Shown one piece after another: positions 1-48,779 of a DNA stretch of 64,000 nt. The translations under genes were made by a program, and so were the position numbers. The stretch is from Parus major (taxonomy: Eukaryota; Chordata; Aves; Passeriformes; Paridae). The number at the start of each line of letters is the position of its first letter. Within the stretch, counting starts at the first letter, position 1. The DNA lies in contig NC_031774.1 in NCBI RefSeq assembly GCF_001522545.3, positions 21,499,025-21,563,024 on the forward strand, in the 5' to 3' direction. Below the pieces are notes generated by a model. The model saw only the letters and a program-made list of their open reading frames with translations, was not told the DNA's origin and did not search any database.

Positions 1-3000
1 ATGTGACAGAGATAGCATTTGCTTAGCAGAAAATTCAGGTAGAACACTTTTGCTTTACTATTGAGTCATAGGTCCTTAAATTGTATCTCATGCTGCTGGG
101 AGTGCTTGTAGGACATTGTAAGTTGTTTTTATGATGCCTGCCACTGCTGTATCTAAGTGCAAGAAATGGGGTTCCATGGTCCTCCTGTGTGGGTAAGACT
201 AACCTCTCACTTTTAGCTGCAGGTAAGGAGACAAAGAGAGAGGCAGTCAGATACCTTTTGGAGATGTGTGGGTAAAAACAGGACTGAACACCAGTATCCC
301 AAGCCTGGTATTTAACAGAACAGCTACACTTTTGTCTGAATTGTTGTTTGTTCAGAGTCTTGGGTTCCTCTCTACCAAGGCAGAGGACTGTTAGCTTTGA
401 CTTTAAGAATCAGCAGGCTTCAGCAGGCCCTGGCTTGAAGCCATTTAGAGACATTCCTGGTGCACTCTGTGTAATTTCAGCCTGATGGAAATGGCTGTAA
501 TGCAGTCCCACCTCTGCTGATCTTCAGGATTCCCCTGTCTGCAGCTTCTTGTGGTTGCTTTGAAAGTGAGTTATGTTTCCCATTAAAGGATAACAGGGAC
601 AATTGAGGCAATTACGTGGACTGGCTTGGAGCTAGCAGCACGAAGGGAGTTTTCCAACTGAAAACAGTGCTGCTCAAAGGTTCTTCCTGCAAGGTTGCCT
701 GTTTGCTGTCTTCATTTGTCTGGAAAAGGATCCAGTAATTGTCCTTCAAATTTCCTTTAGTCATGCTAAATGCCTTTTTACTTGCACAAACAGGAAGTGC
801 TCCTGCTCCAGAAAAGCATGATAACTCTGTGGTGACCATGGACAGAGATTAGTGCAACTTGGTTATGATTGTATTAGGTCTATAAACTTGTGTCAGTGCT
901 CAGTGCCAGACTATGTGGAGGGGATGTTGTGACTAATAAAATTAGTAATTATTAGCCTAATTATTAAGTCACATCTATTAGATTTTTAACCTAAATTTCA
1001 GCTGTGGGGGGCTGGACAAAGGTCAAAGCTGGACCATTTGACAAATGAAGGTGTGAAGAACATGGGATATGCAGACCCACATGAGGTTTTCCATGTGTCA
1101 TTATGAGGTGTGTTTTCTGTTGCATCCTGCGCTTTTAAGGACGAAGCTTCTCTCTTCTAGCCCCTCCCCTCCATTCTGTGCAGTGATGGGAATGTGTAGA
1201 ACTAAAAGCTTGGGACTGACTGAACAAAGTGCCACTTATGGATATCTAGCTGCCCAGTATGAATATCTTGTGCTCATCCAGGAGATAAGCCCATAATGCC
1301 TTGGAAAGATACCTGAGCTTTTCAAGCCACAGACTGTGTTCTCTCCCACATGTCCATGTATATATGTGCCATACACTCAAGAAAACCACTGTTTCTCACC
1401 TTCTCAGCTGGCTGTTTGTAAACTTACAGGTGCTTCTTTTGTGAAACTTGTCTTTGCAGGCAAGTGCCAGGTCTCAGCTGGGTGCTGGGCACAGTTAATG
1501 CTGGGTGCCTTCAGCTGAGGACTGATGGGAACAATAACTGCTTTGCTGCACTTCACACAAACAGGGAGGCGAAAAGGTTTGAAGGAGAAAAGACCGTAAA
1601 ATGAGATCCAGGAATTCAGCAAGGCTACAGCAAAAGGAGCAGATTGCTAACTCAGAGCATCTGTCTTTGCCTTGTGAATAAGTTATGAACTGCAAAGCAA
1701 GAGAAAGTGGAAGATCCTTTCACAAATAATAAACACTTGTTTGTCTCAGATTAAATGCAACACCTTTACATGTGGGCTCCATCTGGCCATAAGTAGATGC
1801 ACCTTGCATGGCTGTTGTTACCTTCTTTGCCAATGAGAAGATTACTGAACATCCATCTGCTTAAAGGTTAATAACCTGCTTTTAAAAAGAGGAAGAAAAA
1901 AAGGCAAATCTGTTTAGTTTACAGGAATAAAAAATTGTTTTTCATTTAAACTGCCCGAACTTTGCTCTGCCTCAAAGTCATATTCTCCAGCAGAGAAGGA
2001 GCACGTTAGCCTAGGAGTTGTAGCCACATCTCCAGGAGAGAAATTTTGCCATGTGTTTTAAATAACTCCTGTAACTCCTCTAAGAAAGTGCAGCTTCAAG
2101 AAGAAAATGCACATTTCTAATCTGGGTTCTGCCACTATCTAGTTTAGAGGGAGGCTTTTTTGTTCTTTGGCATCATTTAGGCCAGGAGCAATTTCTGATG
2201 TAAACCCATACAAGCAGGATGTTACTGAAACTGGCTTTAGGCTCTCAACACTCTGAACTCTGCCAACATCTGGAGAATCTGGCTTTGAGTGCTTGAGGAG
2301 GGAAGGAATTTTTCTCCTACAAGTGAGAGGAATGGATAAGCTTGCAACAGTACCTGCATTATCCATTTCTTTGTGAGATAGAAAACAGCCATGCACCATC
2401 TGAAGCAAGTCGATGCTCCCAGACAACTGATGGAAAGGCCAGAGGGGCTTTGTGGTTCTCTGTGGGCTGCTGGCAGCTGCTGGGCACCTTCTCAGCTTTG
2501 CCTGAACAAAAAAGGCCCTTTCCAGTCCACCCAGCATCTGGGTATGGGGACTTGACTCTTACTGGTTCCAGTGCTGGTGGTTTTGCAGTTGTGTTTATTG
2601 ATGGAGTACGAGCAATAGAAAGGGCCCTCACAGAACCCAGATTTCCCTGCCGTGGGACAAGAGCTGTGCCCTGTGAACTGGTGGGGCCCAGAAAAACCTT
2701 TCCCTTTGTGTGGGGACAGGTGAAACCCAGAGGGCTCAGTCTGCCCCGCAGCCCACTGAGCAGCTTCTGGCTGCAGGCAGGCACCTCTGGGAAACCCTGC
2801 AGAGCCACAGGAGGAGAGGGTGGGTGAGGCTTGGACATCTGTGCTAATGTGAAGCTAGGAGGGGACGGAGTGTGATGATCTGTGGGAATATGGGAAACAC
2901 TGCCAGCCCCAGGTGTCTTCTCCTATAGCTTCAAGAGACCTTGTGCTTGGTGCCCCAAGCATGATTGTGCTGTGTGAAAGGGGTGGGGAGCTGAGGGTCC

Positions 3001-3674
3001 CCAGTTCTGTGGCCTCTTGTTGCCAAGTCAACTTGTCCCTGAGTCAGCTGTGATTACAGGCTGCCTTGTTAAGGACTTGCTTGAGGAAGGCTGGGAGACC
3101 AGCAGGAGCCCTGTGAGCCTTAAGCTCTGCTGGAAGCAGCAGCCCCAGAGCAGTAAGCAAAGGAGAGCATCTTGCTGTCTGCCCTGTGGCCCCCTGCGCT
3201 GGCCAGTGAGGAAGCCAAGAGACGCTGCGCGCTCCTGGAGGCAGCGAAGCCTCGCTAGCCAGGAGCCGGCTGGCAGGACGCTCCTGTGCCCGGCTGCTGC
3301 CTCTGCACCATCTCTGTACGGGAGAGGCAGCAGCCCGTGAGCTGCCACCTGTTGTTAATCTACCCCCGGCTAATCCATTCTGGACTGCGTCAGCAGTTCA
3401 AAAGGGCACTGTTAGTATTTTTTGCCAGCTTCAATTAACGTGAGATTTTGGAGGCCCCTCTGATCACATTTCATCTGTCATGAGTCAGGAACAAACCAGC
3501 CAGATTGCAGTTGAGAGGAGAGAAGAGAAGGAGTTTATTGCAAACCAAAACAACAACAGTGTTTGTGCCCCTTTGGCCAGGGTGGCTGGGAAGCAGGGAC
3601 CTTCCCAGTGATGTCACTCCTTTCAAAACCTGGAAAAATAAAAATTATTAACTGGAAATGCCAGCCCTTCACCT

Positions 3675-3675
<1 letters not shown>
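1..3675. other. Intergenic flank downstream of ALX4
   Basis: No conserved reading frame was recognised. The open frames are short, overlap on both strands and match no family I know. In other vertebrates the neighbour on this side is EXT2, convergent with ALX4. None of the EXT2 C-terminal exons could be identified, so that gene, if present, ends to the left of the window or contributes only untranslated sequence. A TAAT-rich motif cluster at 934-966 is listed separately. The stretch 2,340-3,340 is moderately GC-rich without other structure. Confidence 0.6.
934..966. promoter_or_regulatory. Cluster of homeodomain-type TAAT/ATTA half-site pairs
   Basis: Three inverted TAAT/ATTA pairs lie within 33 bases: TAAT-AAA-ATTA at 934-944 and two identical TAATTATTA units at 946-954 and 958-966. 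Paired-class Q50 homeodomains, including ALX4, are known to bind TAATnnnATTA cooperatively as dimers; the first pair fits that spacing exactly and the other two have a one-base spacer. Function is inferred only. The local AT richness makes chance occurrence possible. Confidence 0.3.
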
Positions 3676-3742
<67 letters not shown>

Positions 3743-3749
3743 GAAAAAA
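3676..3749. repeat. Poly(A) tract with scattered G
   Basis: About 74 bases of almost pure A on the plus strand, with isolated G bases near the right end. It produces spurious poly-Lys and poly-Phe reading frames. No target-site duplication or recognisable retroposon body was found beside it, so it is recorded as a homopolymer only. Confidence 0.9.
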
Positions 3750-3951
3750 GCTGCAAGTGCAATAACTTATTTCAAAAAATTTAAAAAGAATCAAGCTGCA
3801 AGACTGTTTGTTCTTTTTTAATATTTCACTGTAATGAACTGGTAATACATGGTTGCATAGGCAATAACATTGCATGGCACAAACCTCATGTGGCAACATT
3901 TTAAATGACTTTTTTTTATTCTTTTTTTTTCCTGAACATTTTTAAAACTTT

Positions 3952-3957
3952 TTTATT
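3952..3957 (-). terminator. ALX4: Candidate distal ALX4 polyadenylation signal (AATAAA)
   Basis: The plus strand reads TTTATT, giving AATAAA on the minus strand inside an AU-rich stretch (CATATAAA just upstream, AGTTTTAAAAATGTT just downstream). A second AATAAA lies at 3920-3915. A more proximal candidate is at 4868-4863, followed by G/U-containing sequence. Which one is used cannot be told from sequence alone. Confidence 0.35.
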
Positions 3958-5630
3958 TTTTTTATATGTTCTACCCCAGGCCATTAAGCTAAAGAGAGAA
4001 AAAAAAAAAAAAAGTAGCATTTATACAAGGTTACAATATTTTACAACAAAAAACAATAATATTGATTGAGGTTTGTTTTCTTTCTTTCTCCCAGTCTCTC
4101 TTTCAAGCACTGCACACCTAAACCGATATATTATTATACATTGAAAACTGTCCTTCAAAATCAGTAGTATAAAAGTCCTAGCTCTACCTACCTACCTAGC
4201 TATGTGGGGGGAGTGGAGAACCATGTTACCAGCAAAGAGTTAAGGGGCTGTAAGGCGGCTCCCTCACCTCCTCCCAGCTCCCTTCGGGAAACTGCAAAGG
4301 GCTGAATGACTTTCCCTCCGATTCTACCCCCTTCCCATTTGGGTTTAATTTCTCCCTCGGTCTGTTTGCTTTTTGCTGTGTCAGTCAGAGCAGCAAAATA
4401 AACATGGGGCTCTGCCTCTGCTTGATTATTTTTCAATCCTTTTCCAAGAAACTACCTTTTTGCATTAGTTTGTTTGGAGAGTGTTTTACAATGTGCTGCC
4501 AGGTTTGAGTGTACTGTGGGAATCAAGGGAATGTGTCTCCCCATCCCAAAACACCTCCAGTGCAGGAGGAAAGCAGCAGGCAGCCCTGCTCGGCAGCACA
4601 CGGGGTTCTCCTGGCCCGGGTTGGTGATGTGTTTCCTTGGCCGAAGGGACAGGTGAAGCCATGTGTGCTGTAGCTCTGCGCCCTCACATGTGACACATTG
4701 TCACTGCCTGTGGCCTTTCCCTAACAGCCTGCTCATGCTGGTGGCTCAGGCCAGGCGTGGTCCAGCAAGGACATGTCACCTGGCAGGGATGTGCATTCTG
4801 GCAGGGATGGATGCTCGCTCACACTCTGCCACAGGCTTTAGAGGAGAGGGAGGATGGTTCTCTTTATTTTGCTGTCTTGGTCTTCCTCCCTGTAGGCTCT
4901 ACCCAGGTAGGTGCTGGGGCAGTGGGACCTGGGCTGGGTAGCATATTCTGGAGGAGGCAGCTGGAGCCTGATGGAGAGGCTGATGGGAGTGCAGGTGGGT
5001 GGCACTGCTGGCAGTAGGTGACGTGCCAGGGGGCTGACCTGGCCCCTCTCCAGGAGCTTGTTGAGGCACAGCAGCCCTTAGAGTCTGGACCCCGCGGGGC
5101 CCAGCAAGCCCAAGCCTGGTTCCCCACTGGTTTGCAATTGCTACCAAAGCACTGACTACTGCTTGTAGGCAAGAAGCGCCTCCAAGTACTTGGCAGTGAG
5201 TGGTACCCAACCACTTTTAAGGCAGTGCCAGGAACCCATGCTGCTCTTACTATTTGCATCTTCCTGGTCTCAAAGCTCTGGGACATCTCTGGGGTTCCCA
5301 GACATGGGCAACATAAGACAGCCACCTTGTAGTATACCTGCTGCATAGCCAGGGCCAGGAGAAATGTTTTGCTACCTCTGTGAGGCTGGAAGGAGTATCT
5401 GGGTGAGCACAGTTGGCTGGGCTGCACCCACAGAGGATGCCACCATGGGCATGGCAGGCGTTGGGACGGCTGATGCTTCTGAGACATTTTGGTGGTGGAT
5501 GGGGACAAAGCTTGCGGCTTTGAAGGCAAGTCCAAGCCAGGGAATTGTGATTCAATGTATAGACAGGAGTAAAATACTAAATAAGAAATAAATAGAGAAG
5601 AAAGTCATAAATAGAATGGAAAGATATTAA

Positions 5631-5655
5631 AATAACAATAATAATAATAATAATT
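5631..5655. repeat. AAT microsatellite
   Basis: About eight AAT-type units (one interrupted by C) in the probable 3' UTR of ALX4. It is likely to be length-polymorphic. Confidence 0.9.
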
Positions 5656-5749
5656 AAAAAGGTATCATTGTGGTAATGTGAGATTGCAGGAACAGCACTG
5701 ACCCTGTGACCCTTAAGAAATGCAGTAGATGCAGGCTGGCTAGGTTAAG

Positions 5750-5790
5750 ATATATATATATATATAAGCATATATATATATATATTTATA
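5750..5790. repeat. AT dinucleotide repeat, interrupted
   Basis: Two runs of TA repeats separated by AGCA, followed by TTTATA. Self-complementary, so a transcript could form a hairpin here. It lies in the probable ALX4 3' UTR. Confidence 0.9.
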
Positions 5791-8708
5791 CAGTTTTTCG
5801 TGTTAATTTAACAGCTAGTTTTAAAAACCCTTTAAAATTAATTTTAAAAATGTATGTAAGTACAGATTCATGTAGCTTAAAAACTACCAGAACAGCTTCT
5901 TTTGAAGATTTGGGAGGGGCAGCCCTTCCAGCATTACCCAGAAGTGTGGGTGCAAGGGACAGTGCTGGAATGGCAGCAACACCAAAGGAGATGAAGCAGA
6001 GCCTCATGAGCAGTGGGGCTGCCTGCAGCTGGAGGTGGGAAGGGAGCGCTGCAGAAGGGGGTCCAGGGAACAACATTCCCCTTGCCTCATTGTGTTTTCA
6101 GGCAGGCTGAGGGCTGGGCACATGCAGTGGTGTTTAAATTAGACTGAGTCCAACATGTGCTTTCCACATGAATTTTAAGGTGAGAGAAAGTGGGGGCCAA
6201 GCTTCTCTATATGCCAAGTCTGCTGCCAGGAGACTCTCCTCTCTCTCTCTAACAAGACAGGGATACAGCACTTAATCCTCTGGGCTCTTAAACAGCTCAG
6301 ATGAAATACTGGCCCTGTGGAAGACTGTGAAGAAAAGCTACCCTTTAACTTCAGTAGGGAATGCAGCTAAGCTCTTGAATAGATACAGCCCTCCACTGGA
6401 GCTGCCTTCAGAACTTGCAGGCTAAGCAAGACCTGTCCCCACATGCCTGCCCACCCCACTGCCCTCTCATTAGCTCTGCTTGTTGCTAATTTGCCTTGTC
6501 AGCAATGGTACTGGACTGTTCAGGCAGCAGCCCTCCACCGATTGCCTGCTGCCAGGGGGAAGCATCAAGATCCCCAGTGTTCCTGGGAAAGGCTCACAAA
6601 TGCTGTGCTCAGCTGCCTGCTCAAATCTGATGGACAAATTGCCTCCTACCACTGGTCCCTGGATGGCTGGGAAGCTCAGTGGCTTCTGGTACCCAGTGGG
6701 GATGCATACACCTCCAACTGGTCAGCGTGATCCTGTCTGGTTCTGTGATCAGCATCACTTGCAGCATCTAAGCCACCATGCCCGAGGCCTCAGCTGAATG
6801 TTTAGGCTGGGATTTAAATCCTGGCTGCTTGTGGTGGGAGAGGCCCTGGTTATGCAGATGGTGTGGTGAAATGCATGCTGGCTCTCTGTGCATAGTAGGG
6901 AAGGCATCTCTTAGCATTTCTGAGAAGAGAAAAGAAACAGTACTTCTGGTGTTTTCTTATTCCAGTAAATACATTTCTTTTGACCTAGCAATAGTGTATC
7001 ATTAAGGTAGCGTATTGACAGTCTAGGCACTGTGGAAATACTTGTATGGCTCATTAACCTGAAGCCTGACGTTTGGTTGTAGCTTATTTGTAATTCTTTC
7101 CAAGACCACTAGATATTCCTGGACCTTAAACTATAAGATCCCCTAATACTGAGCATGAGGAAAGAGGGCAAGGTGACAAACCAGTTTTTATGGGAGTAGT
7201 ATCCTATAATTCCCTTGCAAATCTCAGAGATGGCTACCCCAGCTCAAGCTCAGCTTGCAGAGCCCCACTGTGTGGGTGGTAGTGCTCACCTGACTTTCAG
7301 CTTCTCCTTGGTGGTATTTCAGCGGTGTAATGATGTGGGGTAATTATTCCATGCACTATGATCATAGAAAAACTTGTAAAGTATTTAGCCTTGCAAAGGA
7401 GATCTTACTTAACATCTCTGCACAGGTAAGAGCACTGGGAGGGAGAAGCAGAGAGGCGTGTTGGTTCACACAAACCAGACAAGTTCTGGTTTCTTCTACT
7501 TCCTCTGCAAAGTGAAGAGGATCTGAGGTGGCTGGAATGGGGCAGCATCATCTTGTCCTCTCTTAGGCCCCTTCCCAGCCTGTTCCCTTGGCTGTCCCTG
7601 GTGCAGAGGTACCCACAGCCATTGTGTGCAACAGGGCACTGGGATAGAGGGCTGAGGGAGGGCCTGCCTTTGCGCATGTCTGACCCCAGGATGAGGTGTA
7701 TGAGGAATTTGATGGCCTTGTGTCACTGTGGCTGTGTGCTAGTGCTTGAGCTCTTTCTTAGAGCAGTCTTTCTGGGGACTTGAAGTTTTACACAGCAATT
7801 GTGCTTCCCTGCCAGAGCTGCTGTCTCTAAATTGAAGTTAATAATTCCTGACCCAGTGAAAGACAGGGGAAATCTTTTCCTGTACCATCATGCTTGTGAG
7901 CCCCTACATAGACCACAACCAGGGAAAGCAAAGCCCAGGCACTCCCTGGGGCACTGAGCCATGCTGGAAAGCTTTTGTTTGCTGAGGTCTATCTCCACCT
8001 GGGTCACCAGAGGGCTGGCAAAGACGCTCAGCATGATAACATCGAGAGGGGCATCCCCTTCACAGACCTCTACAACTCTGTGCTGCATCTCAGAGTACAA
8101 CATGGAGAAGGAGCAGGGTAGGAGGTGGGCTAATGTTGCCTTTTTTCTGGTTCTGGTTATCTTCCCAGCCCTGTTACTCGCTCAGCTGTGGGAAGCCGTA
8201 GCTCCTGCTAAAATGATGTTGGCAGTGTGAGAGAATCTCTTTGCTGGCGCCAGAGTCCCCATCCAGTCCCCTGCCCAGGGCAGAATATGCGTGTGTGAGT
8301 GTGGGTGGGTGGGTAGTGGGATGGGAGAAGCTGCTGGAAGGCCAGTGGGCTCTTGCTCTCTGGAACAGCAGAGCTGGTGTCAGATAAAATAGAGGGAAGA
8401 AAAAATGCCCAGGTTATCGGGGAGGTGGCAGCGGGAAGGGATGTATCCCATCCCAGATCTTGATGGAAGAGGTGCTGCTCCACAGCCTCCATCTCCCTGC
8501 CTGATCCCAGGAAGCCGGGAGCTGCCACGTTCATGCCGGAAACACTCCACTTACATTAACATATGTACTTTATACGCCTAGGGTAGCTAAAAGTGCTGCA
8601 TTCAGATCCCCGAGGAGGCAACTGCTGTCCGGAGTCCAAGCGGGTGGATTTGCTGGGCTGTCCCCGTGTGCTCTCTCCGTGTCTGGCGGGCGCTGGGCTG
8701 CAGCCCTG

Positions 8709-47373
<38,665 letters not shown>

Positions 47374-48060
47374 TCCTAAAATTAAAAGGCCCGAGTGTCC
47401 TTAATGCGCTTGGAGGGGCACCAGGAACCACTCTTTCTCTCTCCCTCTCGCATAGACACACACTCACAGCTGGGCCGGGGAGCTCTAAGAGGATTCAGAT
47501 GTTCGTGAAAGCTGACCAGATCTCCAAACCCCCTTAAGTTCTCGCACAGTAAAAGGGGTCTTTTTCTTTCCCTCCCTCCCTCTCTCACATACGCTTGCCC
47601 TCGTGTCTCCCTCCAAACTACACTCTAAAGAGGCTCTTCTCTGCACTTTCCCCCCCACCACATAGGAAAAAAAAAAAAAAAAAGAGAGAGAGAGAGAGGG
47701 AGACCTCTCCCCCAATTAATATGTAGATGATGACAGTGGAGGGGAGGGGGCCCAGGAAGGGGTGTGTGTGAGCGTGTGTGTGTGTATGAGGGTGTGTGGA
47801 AGCAGAGGAACGGCGGAGGTCATATCTTTTGCGTTTAAAAAAAAATAAAAATAAATCAACCAGACCAGAAAAACAAGCCAGCCCCCAAATTTTTATGATT
47901 GAAACCCAGAAAATGAAGCAGATGACATAAACGCCACAAAGGGATCCGCGCCGGAAGCGCCGGGGACGATTTAATGGTCGTGACACGCTCCGTGCACTCC
48001 GGCTCTCTCCGTTGCTCACTGTCCCAGCTGTGGGGACCCTCGCCTCTGCGACCCTCTCCT
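47374..48060 (-). promoter_or_regulatory. ALX4: ALX4 5' UTR and probable core promoter region
   Basis: Immediately 5' of the ATG the minus strand reads CCTTTTAATTTTAGGA, then pyrimidine- and purine-rich sequence, including a T run followed by TCCTATG and a CT repeat (47,664-47,705). No strong TATA box is placed convincingly. TACATATTAATTGGG near 47,715-47,730 is the only AT-rich candidate. The transcription start is not determinable from sequence alone. The TTTTAATTTTAG just before the ATG resembles a splice acceptor, so an unseen 5' non-coding exon is possible but unsupported. Confidence 0.45.
47669..47700. repeat. A run followed by GA repeat
   Basis: About 18 A followed by seven GA units on the plus strand (CT then T on the ALX4 sense strand), about 300 bases 5' of the ALX4 start codon. 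A polypurine tract of this kind can adopt non-B DNA and bind GAGA-type factors; that is inference. Confidence 0.85.
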
Positions 48061-48664
48061 CTCTATTAAAGGCAATACGGATTTTCCCCGCAGCTATCTG
48101 CCTTTAAGCCTCCCCCCTCCCGTTAACCCCTTCAGGGCAGACAACTCTCCCAGCGCTGCCGTGAGCCATTTCCCTACCGTGGCACGGCGGTGCCGCGGCC
48201 GCCCCGCACAGAACCGTGCGAGCTCTCCGTCGGGTCTCGCCACACGTTTATGATGGTCATTATTTATTTACCTCGAAAAACGTGCTCTCTTCAGGTGTAA
48301 AACTACTGGATCCAAACGGGAGGGCGGCAGGGACGGATTTTAACAGGGTCACCAAGCACACAGAATTGGACCAAGCTTCTGTGATTGCCAGAGGTGACTT
48401 GCAAAGGGACGGAGGCTGGCAGGAGCCCTTTTTGGTTTGAGGGGTCAATTACAACCCAGAAAGAGCTTAAAAATAAATCAATAATCACCTTTCGTCGTCC
48501 TTCCCCCCCTTCAACCTGATTCCCCTCCTCCCTCAGTTAACTCCTGCTACCCCTTACTTACTCTTACCCTGCCTTCCTCCCATCCCCACATCTGGTTTCT
48601 ATTGCTCACTTACCTTGAAGTTTTCAGTAATAAAGATATTACGCAAACTAAATCCACAGTTCTT

Positions 48665-48757
48665 GGGAAGAAAAGAAAAGAAAAGAAAGAAAAGAAAAGA
48701 AAAAAGAAAAGAAAAGAAAAAAGAAAAGAAAAAAGAAAAGAAAAGAAAAGAAGAAAG
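48665..48757. repeat. GAAA/GAAAA polypurine microsatellite
   Basis: About 93 bases of AAAAG-type repeats on the plus strand, 1.3 kb upstream of the ALX4 start codon. Imperfect pentamer and hexamer units. Likely to vary in length. Confidence 0.95.
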
Positions 48758-48779
48758 ATTTTAACGAAATGAAAGAAAA

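Larger units (their letters stand above)
3931..8708 (-). other. ALX4: Probable ALX4 3' untranslated region
   Basis: Following the stop codon on the minus strand there is no further coding sequence or splice pattern. The first canonical AATAAA on this strand is at 4868-4863, and another pair lies at 3957-3952 and 3920-3915 in an AU-rich block typical of transcript ends. Mammalian ALX4 transcripts are known to carry a 3' UTR of several kilobases, which supports a 3.8-4.8 kb UTR here. The exact end is inferred. The region contains an AAT microsatellite and an AT repeat, listed separately, and otherwise no repeats I recognise. Confidence 0.5.

Noticed and set aside
1..3500. Search for EXT2 C-terminal exons, the expected convergent neighbour
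   Set aside because: No frame matches the conserved EXT2 C-terminal glycosyltransferase region, so EXT2 is not annotated here.
3535..3899. Poly-Lys and poly-Phe open frames
   Set aside because: Produced by the A homopolymer at 3,676-3,749; not genes.
4864..5535. 223-codon minus-strand open frame in the ALX4 3' UTR region
   Set aside because: Composition is Ser/Pro/Cys-rich without a domain, and other frames overlap it; more likely untranslated sequence.
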